64,000 nucleotides of DNA from an uncultured Oscillospiraceae bacterium (GTDB lineage Bacteria > Bacillota > Clostridia > Oscillospirales > Oscillospiraceae). Within the stretch, counting starts at the first letter, position 1. Every line of letters starts with the position of its first letter. A model generated the notes under the pieces. That model did not search any database and had not been told where the DNA came from. It saw only the letters and a list, made by a program, of their open reading frames with translations. Positions 9,121 through 19,478 of this stretch are shown in pieces. The stretch is from assembly GCA_947626315.1 (NCBI GenBank), contig CANQRQ010000004.1, forward strand, positions 60,730 through 124,729, read 5' to 3'. The translations under genes were made by a program, and so were the position numbers.

Positions 9121-10031
9121 CGAAGATTTTTATAGACGGCAGCGCCGGCACCACCGGCCTGCGCATCCGGCAGCGGCTGGAGGGCCGGGCGGAGCTGGAG
9201 CTGATCCAAATTCCCGAGGAGCTGCGAAAGGACCCGGAGGCCCGGCGGGAGGCCATCAACGCCGCCGACGTGGCCTTCTTCTGCCTGCCGGACCCGGCCG
9301 CCGAGGAGGCGGCGGCGCTGGCAGGGGAGAAGGTAGCCGTGATCGACACCTCCACCGCCCACCGGACGGCGGCGGGCTGGGAGTACGGCTTTCCGGAGCT
9401 GGGGGACCGGCGGGAGCGCATCCGCGCCTCCAAACGCATTGCCAACCCCGGCTGCCACGCCAGCGGCTTTATCTCCCTGGTGGAGCCCCTGGTCCGGGCG
9501 GGGATCATCCCCCGGGACGAGCCTTTGAGCTGCTTCTCTCTGACCGGCTACTCCGGCGGCGGCAAGAAGATGATCGCCGAGTATGAGCAGGCGGAGCGCC
9601 CTGCCCTCTACGACGCCCCCCGGCAATACGGCCTGAGCCAGCAGCACAAGCATCTCAAGGAGATGCAGGCCGTCTGCGGCCTGGACAGCGCCCCGGTCTT
9701 CTGCCCGGTGGTGGCGGACTTTTACAGCGGCATGCAGGTGACCGTCCCCCTCTTCCGCTCCCGCATCCGGGGGAGCCTGGAGGACATCCGGGAGGTCTAC
9801 CGGGCCTGCTACGCCGGCCCCGTGGTCCGCTATGCGGACTGCCCGGAGGGCATGCTGGGGGCCAACGCGCTCAGCGGCCTGGACAGCATGACCGTCACCG
9901 CGGCGGGGAACGAGGAGCGGATCCTCCTGATCTCCAGCTTTGACAACCTGGGCAAGGGCGCCTCCGGGGCGGCCATCCAGAACATGAACATACTCTTGGG
10001 CCTGGACGAGGTTACAGGCTTACAGCTTTAA
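9117..10031 (+). CDS. argC: N-acetyl-gamma-glutamyl-phosphate reductase (short type)
   Basis: NADPH-dependent reduction of N-acetylglutamyl phosphate to the semialdehyde, the third arginine step. 304 aa, which fits the shorter ArgC type (about 310 aa). An N-terminal Rossmann segment IFIDGSAGTTGLRI is followed by the catalytic cysteine in NPGCHASG (Cys113) and a GAKG-like C-terminal block GKGASGAAIQNMN. The start overlaps the argH stop. argJ begins 18 nt after its end. Confidence 0.94.
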   Translation: MTKIFIDGSAGTTGLRIRQRLEGRAELELIQIPEELRKDPEARREAINAADVAFFCLPDPAAEEAAALAGEKVAVIDTSTAHRTAAGWEYGFPELGDRRERIRASKRIANPGCHASGFISLVEPLVRAGIIPRDEPLSCFSLTGYSGGGKKMIAEYEQAERPALYDAPRQYGLSQQHKHLKEMQAVCGLDSAPVFCPVVADFYSGMQVTVPLFRSRIRGSLEDIREVYRACYAGPVVRYADCPEGMLGANALSGLDSMTVTAAGNEERILLISSFDNLGKGASGAAIQNMNILLGLDEVTGLQL

Positions 10032-10049
10032 CGAGGAGACAGCAAACAT

Positions 10050-11264
10050 ATGAAACTTATTTCCGGCGGCGTATGCGCCGCCAAGGGATTTCAGGCCGCG
10101 GGCATCCATTGCGGCATCCGGCACAACCGGAGCAAGAAGGACCTGGCCCTGATCGTCAGCGAGACGGAGGCCAGCGCCGCGGCGGTGTACACCACCAATC
10201 AGGTCAAGGGCGCGCCGCTCACGGTGACCAAGGCCCACCTGGCCGACGGCAAGGCCCGGGCGGTGATCTGCAACAGCGGCAACGCCAACACCTGCAACGC
10301 CGACGGCATCGCCATCGCCGAGGGCATGGCGGAGCTGGCCGCCCAGGCCCTGGGCCTCAAGGCGGAGGACGTGCTGGTGGCTTCCACCGGCGTCATCGGC
10401 CAGCCCCTGAGCCTGGAGCCCATCCGGCAGGGCATCGGCCCCCTGGCGGCGGCGCTGAGCACAGATGGCAGCGGCGACGCCTGCGAGGCCATCATGACCA
10501 CCGACACCCGGCGCAAGGAGGCGGCCGTGGAGTTTGAGCTGGGAGGCAAGGTCTGCCGCCTGGGCGGCATCGCCAAGGGCAGCGGTATGATCCACCCCAA
10601 CATGGCCACCATGCTGGTCTTCCTCACCACCGACGCCGCCATCTCCCCGGCCATGCTGCAAAAGGCCCTGTCCGGGGATGTGCAGAGCAGCTTCAACATG
10701 ATCAGCATCGACGGGGATACCTCCACCAACGACATGGTGACCGTGCTGGCCAACGGCCTGGCCGGGAACCCGGAGATCACCCGGGAGGGGGAGGACTTCG
10801 CCGCCTTTATGAAGGCGCTGAACACCGTCACCGTCCACCTCTGCCGCTGCATCGCCGGGGACGGGGAGGGCGCCACCAAGCTGCTGGAGTGCTCCGTCAC
10901 CGGGGCCAAGGACGAGAAGAACGCCAAAATCGCGGCCAAGAGCGTCATCTGCTCCAACCTGACCAAGGCGGCCATGTTCGGCGCGGACGCCAACTGGGGC
11001 CGGGTCCTCTGCGCCCTGGGCTACAGCGGCGCAGAGTTGGACGTGCATAAGGTGGGCGTCCGCTTCAAGTCCGCCGCCGGGGAGATCGAAGTCTGCCGGG
11101 ACGGGGCGGGCGTGCCCTTCTCCGAGGAGAAGGCCAAGGAGATCCTGCTCCAGAGCGAAATCGGGATCCTGGTCTCCCTGGGCGACGGGGACGCCGCGGC
11201 CACGGCCTGGGGCTGCGATTTGACTTACGATTACGTGAAAATAAACGGGGATTATCGTACCTAA
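10050..11264 (+). CDS. argJ: Bifunctional ornithine acetyltransferase / N-acetylglutamate synthase
   Basis: Transfers acetyl from N-acetylornithine to glutamate, recycling the acetyl group. Members of this family self-cleave at an internal threonine, here Thr187 in HPNMATMLVF. 404 aa, full length. The family segments CNSGNANTCNADG and GADANWGRVLCALGYSG are present. No separate argA or argE is seen in the window, so the cyclic acetyl pathway through ArgJ is likely. Whether it also makes N-acetylglutamate from acetyl-CoA cannot be read from sequence. Start ATG 10050 follows GAGGAGACAG. Confidence 0.95.
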   Translation: MKLISGGVCAAKGFQAAGIHCGIRHNRSKKDLALIVSETEASAAAVYTTNQVKGAPLTVTKAHLADGKARAVICNSGNANTCNADGIAIAEGMAELAAQALGLKAEDVLVASTGVIGQPLSLEPIRQGIGPLAAALSTDGSGDACEAIMTTDTRRKEAAVEFELGGKVCRLGGIAKGSGMIHPNMATMLVFLTTDAAISPAMLQKALSGDVQSSFNMISIDGDTSTNDMVTVLANGLAGNPEITREGEDFAAFMKALNTVTVHLCRCIAGDGEGATKLLECSVTGAKDEKNAKIAAKSVICSNLTKAAMFGADANWGRVLCALGYSGAELDVHKVGVRFKSAAGEIEVCRDGAGVPFSEEKAKEILLQSEIGILVSLGDGDAAATAWGCDLTYDYVKINGDYRT

Positions 11265-11286
11265 GTCCCGGGAGGATAAGACAATC

Positions 11287-12165
11287 ATGGAAGAACTGCG
11301 CTTTTCCAACGCCCAGCGGGCCCAGGTGCTGACCCAGGCGCTGCCCTATATCCGGCAGTATAACGGCAAAATCGTAGTGGTCAAGTATGGCGGAAACGCC
11401 ATGATCAACGAGCAGCTGAAGCAGCAGGTGATGGAGGACATTGTCCTGCTGTCCCTGGTGGGGGTCAAGGTGGTGCTGGTCCACGGGGGCGGCCCGGAGA
11501 TCAGCGACCTGATGGCCCGCCTGGGCAAGCAGCCCAGCTTTGTGGACGGGCTGCGGGTGACGGACCGGGAGACCATGGACATTGTCCAGATGGTTCTGGC
11601 CGGAAAGGTGAACAAGACCCTGGTCAATCTGCTCCAGATGAAGGGCGGCCGGGCCATGGGGATCTCCGGCATGGACGGCGGGCTGATCAAGGCCAATATG
11701 CGGGACCCCCGCCTGGGCTACGTGGGCAGCATCAGCGACGTGAACATCCGGCCGGTGCTGGACCTGCTGGAGAAGGGCTATATTCCCGTGATCTCCACCG
11801 TGGGCTGCGACGACGAGGGCAACACTTACAATATCAACGGGGACACGGCGGCGGCTTTCATCGCCGGGGCCCTGAAGGCGCAGCGGCTGATTTTGATGAC
11901 GGATATCGCCGGCGTCCTGCGGGATAAGGACGACCCCCGCACCCTGATCAGCAAGCTGACCATCCCGGAGGCCACGGAACTGTTCCGGCAGAACGTGATC
12001 TCCGGCGGCATGATCCCCAAGGTAGACTGCTGCATCGACGCCATCTACCGGGGCGTGGAGAGTGTGATTATCATGGACGGCCGGGTGCCCCACTCTATTT
12101 TGATGGAGATCCTCACCGACGAGGGCGCCGGGACCATGGTGGTAAAAGGAGAAGAAGATGTCTGA
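11287..12165 (+). CDS. argB: Acetylglutamate kinase
   Basis: Phosphorylates N-acetylglutamate, usually the arginine-inhibited step. 292 aa. The amino-acid kinase motifs VVVKYGGNAM, VLVHGGGPEIS and TDIAGVLRDKDDP are clear. The N-terminal extension of about 20 residues (EELRFSNAQRAQVLTQALPYI) resembles the helix used for hexamer formation in arginine-sensitive enzymes, so feedback inhibition is plausible. GGAGGATAAGACAATC precedes ATG 11287. Its end overlaps argD by 8 nt. Confidence 0.96.
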   Translation: MEELRFSNAQRAQVLTQALPYIRQYNGKIVVVKYGGNAMINEQLKQQVMEDIVLLSLVGVKVVLVHGGGPEISDLMARLGKQPSFVDGLRVTDRETMDIVQMVLAGKVNKTLVNLLQMKGGRAMGISGMDGGLIKANMRDPRLGYVGSISDVNIRPVLDLLEKGYIPVISTVGCDDEGNTYNINGDTAAAFIAGALKAQRLILMTDIAGVLRDKDDPRTLISKLTIPEATELFRQNVISGGMIPKVDCCIDAIYRGVESVIIMDGRVPHSILMEILTDEGAGTMVVKGEEDV

Positions 12166-13324
12166 TTTAAAAGCGATCGACCGGCAGTATGTGGCCAATA
12201 CCTACGCCCGGTTCCCGGTGGAGCTGGTCTCCGGGAAGGGCTCCCTGGTCTATGACGAGACGGGGAAAGAATACATCGACATGGGCAGCGGCATCGGCGT
12301 CACCGCCTTCGGCCTGGCGGACGAGATCTGGAAACAGGCGGTGACAGAGCAGCTGGGGAAGCTGCAGCATATGTCCAACCTCTACTACACCGAGCCCTGC
12401 GCAAGGCTGGCCCAGCTGCTGTGCCAGAGGACCGGGATGAAGAAGGTGTTCTTCTGCAACTCCGGGGCCGAGGCCAACGAGTGCATCATTAAGGCGGCCC
12501 GGAAGTACGCCGCGGAGAAGAAGGGCCCGGAGCACACCACCATCGTGACCCTGGAAAACAGCTTCCACGGCCGGACCCTCACCACCCTGGCCGCCACCGG
12601 CCAGGACCACTATCACGAGCTGTTCCAGCCCCTGACCCCCGGCTTTGTCCACGCCCCGGCGGGGGACCTGGAGGCCCTGAAGGCGATTGCCCTTGAGAAC
12701 AAGGCCGCCGGCGTCCTGATCGAGTGTATCCAGGGCGAGGGCGGCGTCAACTGCCTGAGCGGAGACTTCATCCGGGGGGTGGAGGCCTTCTGCAAGGCGG
12801 AGGACATCCTCTTCATGGTGGACGAGGTGCAGACCGGCAACGGCCGCACCGGGAAGCTCTACGCCTATCAGAACTTCGGCGTGGAGCCGGACCTGGTCTC
12901 CACCGCCAAGGGCCTGGGGGGCGGCCTGCCCCTGGGGGCGGCGCTCCTGGGTGAGAAAGCGGAATTCGTCCTGGGCAGCGGGGACCACGGCTCCACCTTC
13001 GGGGGCAACCCGGTCTGCTGCGCCGGGGCTATCAGCGTCCTGGAGCGGCTGGACGAAGATTTCCTGGCGGAGGTCCAACGCAAGGGCGCCCTGGCACGGG
13101 CGGCCCTGGAGGGCGCGGAGGGCATCGAGGCCGTCACCGGCCTGGGCCTGATGATCGGGATCAAGCCCGCCCATAAGGCGGCGGGCGATGTGGTAAAAGC
13201 CTGCATAGAGGACGGGGTGCTGTGCCTGACGGCCAAGGACAAGATCCGGCTGCTGCCGGCGCTGAACATCCCGGAGGAGCTGCTGCTGAAAGCAATTGAG
13301 GTGGTCAAGGCCCACTGCGCCTGA
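12158..13324 (+). CDS. argD: Acetylornithine aminotransferase
   Basis: PLP-dependent class III aminotransferase converting N-acetylglutamate semialdehyde to N-acetylornithine. 388 aa. [16 protein letters not shown], the [15 protein letters not shown] segment and the PLP-lysine region [14 protein letters not shown] are present. The start overlaps the argB stop region, with a ribosome site (AAAGGAGAAGAAG) inside argB. Enzymes of this family often also act on succinyl-diaminopimelate. With lysine genes in the same run that is possible but not shown. Confidence 0.95.
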   Translation: MSDLKAIDRQYVANTYARFPVELVSGKGSLVYDETGKEYIDMGSGIGVTAFGLADEIWKQAVTEQLGKLQHMSNLYYTEPCARLAQLLCQRTGMKKVFFCNSGAEANECIIKAARKYAAEKKGPEHTTIVTLENSFHGRTLTTLAATGQDHYHELFQPLTPGFVHAPAGDLEALKAIALENKAAGVLIECIQGEGGVNCLSGDFIRGVEAFCKAEDILFMVDEVQTGNGRTGKLYAYQNFGVEPDLVSTAKGLGGGLPLGAALLGEKAEFVLGSGDHGSTFGGNPVCCAGAISVLERLDEDFLAEVQRKGALARAALEGAEGIEAVTGLGLMIGIKPAHKAAGDVVKACIEDGVLCLTAKDKIRLLPALNIPEELLLKAIEVVKAHCA

Positions 13325-13340
13325 CAGAGAGGAGACAGAC

Positions 13341-14342
13341 ATGGATTTTAAAGGGGACATCAGCTTTAAAGGCCGCAGCTTCCTCAAGCTGCTGGATTTC
13401 TCCCCCCGGGAGATCGGGGCGCTGCTGGATCTGGCGGCCTGGCTCAAGGCGGAAAAGAAGAAGGGCCTGCCCCACCGGCTCCACGAGGGGAAGAACGTGG
13501 CCCTCATTTTTGAAAAGACCAGCACCCGCACCCGCTGCAGCTTTGAGGTAGCGGCCTCTGACCTGGGCATGGGCGCGGTGTATCTGGACCCCAAGGCCTC
13601 CCAGCTGGGCAAGAAAGAGAGCATCGCGGACACGGCCCGGGTGCTGGGCCGGATGTTTGACGGCATCGAGTACCGGGGCTACGGCCAGGAGCGGGTGGAG
13701 ACCCTGGCCCAGTACGCGGGGGTCCCCGTGTGGAACGGCCTGACCAACGAGTTCCACCCCACCCAGATCCTGGCGGACTTTCTCACCATCCAGGAGCATT
13801 TCGGCTCCCTGGAGGGAAAGAAGCTGGTCTACATGGGGGACGCCCGCTACAATATGGGCAACTCTCTCATGGTGGGCTGCGCCAAAATGGGGATGCAGTT
13901 TGTGGCCTGCGCGCCGGAGGCCTATTTCCCGGCGGGGGCGCTCATCGGGGAGTGCCGGGCCATTGCCGAACAGACCGGCGCCTCCCTCCGCTTTGAGACG
14001 GACCCGCTGGAGGCCGTCCGGGGGGCGGACGTGATCTACACGGATGTGTGGGTTTCCATGGGCGAGGCGGAGGAGGTCTGGGCCCAGCGCATTAAAGACC
14101 TGCTGCCCTACCAGGTGAACGGAGCGCTGATGGACGCCGCCGGGCCCCAGTGCCGCTTCATGCACTGCCTGCCCGCCTTCCACGACCTGGAGACGGAGAC
14201 CGGCCGGGCGATCCACGAGAAATACGGCCTGGACTGCATGGAGGTGACCCACGAGGTCTTTGAAGGGCCCCGGTCCATCGTCTTTGACGAGGCGGAGAAC
14301 CGGATGCACACCATCAAGGCGGTTATGGCGGCCACCCTGTAA
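13341..14342 (+). CDS. argF: Ornithine carbamoyltransferase
   Basis: Makes citrulline from ornithine and carbamoyl phosphate. 333 aa from ATG 13341, which follows GAGAGGAGACAGAC. A longer frame starting at 13296 would overlap argD by 29 nt and lacks a ribosome site. The carbamoyl phosphate motif STRTR, the FHPTQ block and the ornithine-binding HCLPAF are present. The carbamoyl phosphate synthase genes follow 15 nt later, so substrate and user are made together. Confidence 0.96.
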   Translation: MDFKGDISFKGRSFLKLLDFSPREIGALLDLAAWLKAEKKKGLPHRLHEGKNVALIFEKTSTRTRCSFEVAASDLGMGAVYLDPKASQLGKKESIADTARVLGRMFDGIEYRGYGQERVETLAQYAGVPVWNGLTNEFHPTQILADFLTIQEHFGSLEGKKLVYMGDARYNMGNSLMVGCAKMGMQFVACAPEAYFPAGALIGECRAIAEQTGASLRFETDPLEAVRGADVIYTDVWVSMGEAEEVWAQRIKDLLPYQVNGALMDAAGPQCRFMHCLPAFHDLETETGRAIHEKYGLDCMEVTHEVFEGPRSIVFDEAENRMHTIKAVMAATL

Positions 14343-14357
14343 GCCCCGGAGGCGCGT

Positions 14358-15428
14358 ATGGAAAAAGCCTATCTTGTGCTGAATAACGGCGCGGTCTTTG
14401 AGGGGGAGCGCATCGGCGCCGCCGGGGACGGCCTGGGAGAGCTGGTGTTCACCACCGGCGTGGAGGGCTATCTGGAGACCCTCACCGACCCCAGCTACGC
14501 CGGGCAGATCATTTTGCAGACCTTCCCCCTGATCGGCAACTACGGGGTGATCCCGGAGGACTTTGAGGGGGACTGCCTGGCCAGGGGCTATGTGGTCCGG
14601 GAGCTCTGCGCCCAGCCATCCAACTTCCGCAGCGAGTACGGGCTGGACCGCTTTCTGAAGGAGCGGGGCATCCCCGGCATCTGCGGGGTGGACACCCGGG
14701 CCATCACCCGGATGATCCGCAACCAGGGGGTCATGAACGCCAAAATCTGCGCTGAGATCCCTGATGACCGGGCCGATATCGAGACTTACCGGCTCCGGGG
14801 CGTGGTCCGGGCGGCCAGCGTGAAGGAGCCCCTGGTCTGCCCTGCCCAGGGGGAGGAGAAATTCTCCGTCGCCCTGCTGGACTACGGCGCCAAGCGGAAC
14901 ATCGTCCGCTGCCTCACCAAACGGGGCTGCCGGGTGACGGTCCTGCCCCAGGACACCCCGGCGGAGGCGGTGCTGGCCCTGAAGCCGGACGGGCTGATGC
15001 TCTCCAACGGCCCCGGCGACCCGGAGGAGAACGTCTTCTGCGTGGAGCAGCTGAAAAAGCTGCTGGGCAGGCTGCCGGTCTTCGGCATCTGCCTGGGGCA
15101 CCAGCTGACGGCCCTGGCCGTGGGCGGCCGGACCGTCAAGCTGAAATACGGCCACCGGGGGGCCAACCAGCCGGTGCGCTGCCTGGCCACTGGCCGGACT
15201 TATATCACCAGCCAGAACCACGGCTACGCGGTTTTGAGCGAGAGCATGGCGGGCAAGGCCGTGCTCAGCTATGTCAACGCCAACGACGGCAGCTGCGAGG
15301 GCCTGGAGTACCCGGACTTAAACTGCTTCACCGTGCAGTTCCATCCGGAGGCCAGCGGCGGCCCCCACGACACGGAATTTCTGTTTGACCGCTTTCTGGA
15401 GAGAATGGGAGGGAGAGCCGATGCCTAA
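14358..15428 (+). CDS. carA: Carbamoyl phosphate synthase small (glutaminase) subunit
   Basis: Releases ammonia from glutamine for carbamoyl phosphate synthesis. 356 aa. The class I amidotransferase domain is in the C-terminal half, with the nucleophile block GICLGHQL and the His-Glu pair in QFHPEAS. The N-terminal half has the GVEGYLETLTDPSY signature. It overlaps carB by 8 nt. Placement right after argF suggests this copy serves arginine synthesis, though it could also feed pyrimidines. Confidence 0.96.
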   Translation: MEKAYLVLNNGAVFEGERIGAAGDGLGELVFTTGVEGYLETLTDPSYAGQIILQTFPLIGNYGVIPEDFEGDCLARGYVVRELCAQPSNFRSEYGLDRFLKERGIPGICGVDTRAITRMIRNQGVMNAKICAEIPDDRADIETYRLRGVVRAASVKEPLVCPAQGEEKFSVALLDYGAKRNIVRCLTKRGCRVTVLPQDTPAEAVLALKPDGLMLSNGPGDPEENVFCVEQLKKLLGRLPVFGICLGHQLTALAVGGRTVKLKYGHRGANQPVRCLATGRTYITSQNHGYAVLSESMAGKAVLSYVNANDGSCEGLEYPDLNCFTVQFHPEASGGPHDTEFLFDRFLERMGGRADA

Positions 15429-18400
15429 AGACGCGAGCATCAAAAAGGTTTTGGTCATCGGCTCCGGGCCCATTGTGATCGGCCAGGCGGCGGAATTCGA
15501 CTACGCCGGCGCCCAGGCCTGCCGGGTGCTGCGGCAGGAGGGGATCAACACCGTGCTGGTCAACTCCAACCCGGCCACCATCATGACGGATAAGAACCTG
15601 GCGGATGAGATCTATCTGGAGCCCCTGACGGCGGAGACGGTCCGCCGGATCATCGAGAAGGAGCGGCCGGACGGGCTGCTGGCGGGCCTGGGGGGCCAGA
15701 CGGGCCTGACCATCGCCATGCAGCTGAGCCGGGACGGGAGCCTGGAGAAGTACGGCGTGCGCCTGCTGGGCTCTCCCATCGAGGCCATTGAGAAAGCGGA
15801 GGACCGGGAACGCTTTCGGGAGACCCTGCAGGAGCTGGGGCTGCCCGTGATCCCCTCCGCCACCGCCAATGACCTGGACAGCGCCCTGGCCATCGCCCGC
15901 CAGATCGGCTATCCGGTGATCGTCCGGCCCGCCTACACCCTGGGCGGCACCGGCGGCGGCATCGCCAAGGACGAGGCGGAGCTGCGGCAGATCGCCAAGA
16001 CCGGCCTGGACCTTTCGCCTATCACCCAGATCCTGGTGGAGCGCTGTATCTCCGGCTGGAAGGAGATCGAGTTTGAGACCATGCGGGACGCAGCGGGGAA
16101 CGTGATCGCCGTCTGCTCCATGGAGAACCTGGACCCGGTGGGCATCCACACGGGGGACTCCATCGTGGTGGCCCCAGCCCTGACCCTGGCGGACAAGGAG
16201 TATCAGATGCTCCGCTCGGCGGCGCTGGAAATCATCTCCGCCATCGGCATCGAGGGGGGCTGCAACTGCCAGTTCGCCCTGAACCCGGACAGCTTTGAGT
16301 ACGCGGTCATCGAGGTCAACCCCCGGGTGTCCCGCTCCTCGGCCCTGGCCTCCAAGGCCACCGGCTACCCCATCGCCAAGTTGAGCACCCGCATCGCCCT
16401 GGGCTACACCCTGGACGAGATCAAAAACGACATTACGGGCAAAACCTGCGCCTGCTTCGAGCCCACCCTGGACTATGTGGTGGTGAAGCTGCCCAAGTGG
16501 CCCTTTGATAAATTCGCCGGGTCCAGCCGGAAGCTGGGCACCCAGATGAAGGCCACCGGCGAGGTGATGGCCATCGCCTCCAATTTCGAGATGGCCCTGA
16601 TGAAGGCCGTCCGGGGGGCGGAGATCAATCTGGACACCCTCAACGCCCCGCCGCTGTCCAACGCTCCCGTGCGGGAGCGGCTGGCGGAGGAGAACGACCG
16701 GCGGATCTTCACCGTCTTTGAGGCGCTGAAGGCCGGCGTGACCGTGGAGGAGATCCATCAAATCACGAAAATCGACCGCTGGTTCCTGCATAAGATTAAG
16801 AACCTGGCGGACTTTGAGCTGGAGACGGCGGCGGAGGGCCTGACCGAGGCCCGGTACCGCCGGGCCAAGCTCCTGGGCTACCCCGACGAGGCCCTCTGCC
16901 GGCTCTTCGGCCTGGAGAGCCTGCCGGGCCTGCCCATGCATTACAAGATGGTGGACACCTGCGGCGCGGAGTTTGAGGCGGAGACCCCTTATTTCTACTC
17001 CGGCTATGACGCCGAGTGCGAGGCGGAGAGCTTCCCGCGCAGCGGCAAGCCGGTGGTGCTGGTGCTGGGCTCCGGCCCTATCCGCATCGGCCAGGGCATC
17101 GAGTTTGACTACAGCTCCGTCCATTGCGTGTGGACCCTGCGGGAGATGGGCTACGATGTGGTCATCGTCAACAACAACCCGGAGACCGTCTCCACCGACT
17201 ATGACACCGCCAACCGCCTGTATTTCGAGCCCCTCTGCCGGGAGGATGTGAGCAACATCATCCGGGTGGAGAAGCCCATCGGCGTGGTGGTGGCCTTCGG
17301 CGGCCAGACGGCCATCAAGCTGACCCAGTACCTGGACAGCCGGGGCGTGCCCATCCTGGGCACCTCCGCCGACGGCATCGACGTGGCCGAGGACCGGGCC
17401 CGCTTTGACGCCCTGCTGGAGCGCTTCGGCATCCGCCGGCCCAAGGGCCGGGGGGTCAACAGCCTGGAGGAGGCCCTCCGGGCGGGCCGGGAGCTGGGCT
17501 ATCCGGTGCTGCTGCGGCCCTCCTATGTGATCGGCGGGCAGAACATGACCATCTCCTGGGACGAGAAGCAGACAGAGAAGTACATGCGGGGCATTCTGGC
17601 CGGGGGCATCGAAAACCCCGTGCTGGTGGACAAATACATGCCCGGCACGGAGCTGGAGGTGGACGTGATCTCCGACGGGGAGCAGGTGCTGATCCCCGGC
17701 ATTATGGAGCATATCGAGCGGGCGGGGGTCCACAGCGGGGACTCCATCGCCGTCTATCCCCCCTATAACCTCAGCGACAAGCAGCTGCGCCGCATTGTGG
17801 ACAGCTCGGAGAAGCTGGCCCTGGCCCTGGGCACCAAGGGCCTGGTGAACATCCAGTACCTGATGTACGGCGGGGAGCTGTATGTGATCGAGGTCAACCC
17901 CCGGGCCTCCCGGACGGTGCCCTATATCAGCAAGGTGACCAACGTGCCCATGGTGGACCTGGCCTCCCGGATCATGCTGGGGGCGAAGCTGAAGGACCTG
18001 GGCTGGGAGGCGGGCCTGGCCCCCGCGCCGCCCTACTCGGCGGTAAAGGTGCCCGTCTTCTCCTTTGAGAAGCTCAACGACGCCAACGCCATCCTGGGCC
18101 CGGAGATGAAGTCCACCGGCGAAGTGCTGGGCATCGGCAAGACCCTGGCGGAGGCCCTGTTCAAGGGCCTCACCGCCGCGGGCTTCCGGCTGCCGCCCAG
18201 GGACCGGGCGGGCAATGGCGTGCTCCTCAGCGTGGAGGAGGGGGACTACCAGGAGATCCTGGGCCTGGCCCGGCGCTTTTACGAGCTGGGGCTCACGCTC
18301 TACGCCACCCCCGGCACCGCCGGGGCCATCGAGGCCCTGGGCATCGAGGTGACGGCGGTGCCCAACGCCACCGAGAGCGGGAAGCTCCACCGCCTGATGG

Positions 18401-19452
18401 AGAGCGGCCGCCTGTGCTACATCGTCTATACCGGGGCGGTCAAGGACGCCACCATGGGGGACTTTATCGCCCTGCACCGGAAGGCCATGCAGCTGGGGAT
18501 CCCCTGCCTGACCTCTCTGGACACGGCCAACGCCCTGGCCGACATGATCGCCAGCCGCTTCAACCAGAGCAACACGGAACTGGTGGACATCAACGCCATG
18601 CGGACCAAACGGCGGAGCATCCCCTTCACCAAGATGCAGGGCTGCGGCAACGACAACATCTACATTGAAAACTTCGATGGGAGCATCACCTGCCCCGAAT
18701 CCCTGTGCGTGCAGCTGTGCGCTCCCCACTACGGCATCGGCGGGGACGGCATTGTGCTCATAGAGCATTCGGACGTGGCCGACGCCAAAATGCGCAGCTT
18801 CAACCGGGACGGCAGCGAGGGCCGCATGGCCGGCAACAACATCCGCTGCGTGGGCAAGTATCTCTATGACAAGGGCTATGTCCGCAGCGAGTGGCTGACG
18901 GTGGAGACGGTCAGCGGCGTGCGGGAGCTGGAGCTCTATATCCGGGATGGGCAGGTCAGCTCCGTAGGCGTGGGCATGGGCAAGGCCCGGCTGGACGCGG
19001 CCTCCATCCCCGCCGCGGCGGAGACGGAGCGGATGGTGGACTTTCCGGCCCACATCGCCGGGGAGGACCGGCGCATCACCTGCGTCTCCATGGGCAATCC
19101 CCACTGCGTAGTCTTCTGCAAGGCCATTGACCATCTGGACCTGGAGAAGATCGGCCCGGCCTTTGAGTACGACCCTCTGTTCCCCCAGCGGGTGAACACG
19201 GAGTTTGTCCGGGTGGTGAACCGGCACAGCCTGCGGATGCGGGTCTGGGAGCGGGGCATCGGGGAGACCCTGGCCTGCGGCACCGGCGCCTGCGCGGCGG
19301 TGGTGGCCGCGGTGGAAAACGGCTACTGCGACAAGGGCAGCGACGTGAAGGTGACGCTCCCCGGCGGGGAGCTCAGCGTCTGCTATACGGACGAGGGCGT
19401 TACCCTCACCGGCGCCGCCACCAAGGTCTATGAGGGCTTTTCTGAATATTAA
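15421..19452 (+). CDS. carB-dapF: Carbamoyl phosphate synthase large subunit fused to diaminopimelate epimerase
   Basis: A single 1343-aa frame with two enzymes. Residues 1-1059 are CarB: two homologous ATP-grasp halves (GSGPIVIGQAAEFDYAG near residue 15, GSGPIRIGQGIEFDYSS near 550), then an MGS-like allosteric domain. Without a linker, residues from Met1060 (MRTKRRSIPFTKMQGCGND) form a complete DapF of 284 aa, with both catalytic cysteines present: Cys1143 in MAGNNIRC and Cys1286 in LACGTGAC. I saw no stop or frame break near the junction at 18598, and the Met there has no ribosome site of its own. CarB serves arginine and pyrimidines. DapF makes meso-diaminopimelate for lysine and peptidoglycan. 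lysA follows directly. Confidence 0.93.
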   Translation: MPKDASIKKVLVIGSGPIVIGQAAEFDYAGAQACRVLRQEGINTVLVNSNPATIMTDKNLADEIYLEPLTAETVRRIIEKERPDGLLAGLGGQTGLTIAMQLSRDGSLEKYGVRLLGSPIEAIEKAEDRERFRETLQELGLPVIPSATANDLDSALAIARQIGYPVIVRPAYTLGGTGGGIAKDEAELRQIAKTGLDLSPITQILVERCISGWKEIEFETMRDAAGNVIAVCSMENLDPVGIHTGDSIVVAPALTLADKEYQMLRSAALEIISAIGIEGGCNCQFALNPDSFEYAVIEVNPRVSRSSALASKATGYPIAKLSTRIALGYTLDEIKNDITGKTCACFEPTLDYVVVKLPKWPFDKFAGSSRKLGTQMKATGEVMAIASNFEMALMKAVRGAEINLDTLNAPPLSNAPVRERLAEENDRRIFTVFEALKAGVTVEEIHQITKIDRWFLHKIKNLADFELETAAEGLTEARYRRAKLLGYPDEALCRLFGLESLPGLPMHYKMVDTCGAEFEAETPYFYSGYDAECEAESFPRSGKPVVLVLGSGPIRIGQGIEFDYSSVHCVWTLREMGYDVVIVNNNPETVSTDYDTANRLYFEPLCREDVSNIIRVEKPIGVVVAFGGQTAIKLTQYLDSRGVPILGTSADGIDVAEDRARFDALLERFGIRRPKGRGVNSLEEALRAGRELGYPVLLRPSYVIGGQNMTISWDEKQTEKYMRGILAGGIENPVLVDKYMPGTELEVDVISDGEQVLIPGIMEHIERAGVHSGDSIAVYPPYNLSDKQLRRIVDSSEKLALALGTKGLVNIQYLMYGGELYVIEVNPRASRTVPYISKVTNVPMVDLASRIMLGAKLKDLGWEAGLAPAPPYSAVKVPVFSFEKLNDANAILGPEMKSTGEVLGIGKTLAEALFKGLTAAGFRLPPRDRAGNGVLLSVEEGDYQEILGLARRFYELGLTLYATPGTAGAIEALGIEVTAVPNATESGKLHRLMESGRLCYIVYTGAVKDATMGDFIALHRKAMQLGIPCLTSLDTANALADMIASRFNQSNTELVDINAMRTKRRSIPFTKMQGCGNDNIYIENFDGSITCPESLCVQLCAPHYGIGGDGIVLIEHSDVADAKMRSFNRDGSEGRMAGNNIRCVGKYLYDKGYVRSEWLTVETVSGVRELELYIRDGQVSSVGVGMGKARLDAASIPAAAETERMVDFPAHIAGEDRRITCVSMGNPHCVVFCKAIDHLDLEKIGPAFEYDPLFPQRVNTEFVRVVNRHSLRMRVWERGIGETLACGTGACAAVVAAVENGYCDKGSDVKVTLPGGELSVCYTDEGVTLTGAATKVYEGFSEY

Positions 19453-19478
19453 AGCGACCTGTGTTTTAAGGAGAATCT

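Noticed and set aside
15328..19227. A 1299-codon open frame on the minus strand opposite carB-dapF
   Set aside because: High-GC third-position bias of the real plus-strand gene opens the antisense frame. There is no ribosome site, the composition is Gly/Leu/His/Gln/Val-rich shadow protein, and the plus frame has unmistakable enzyme motifs.
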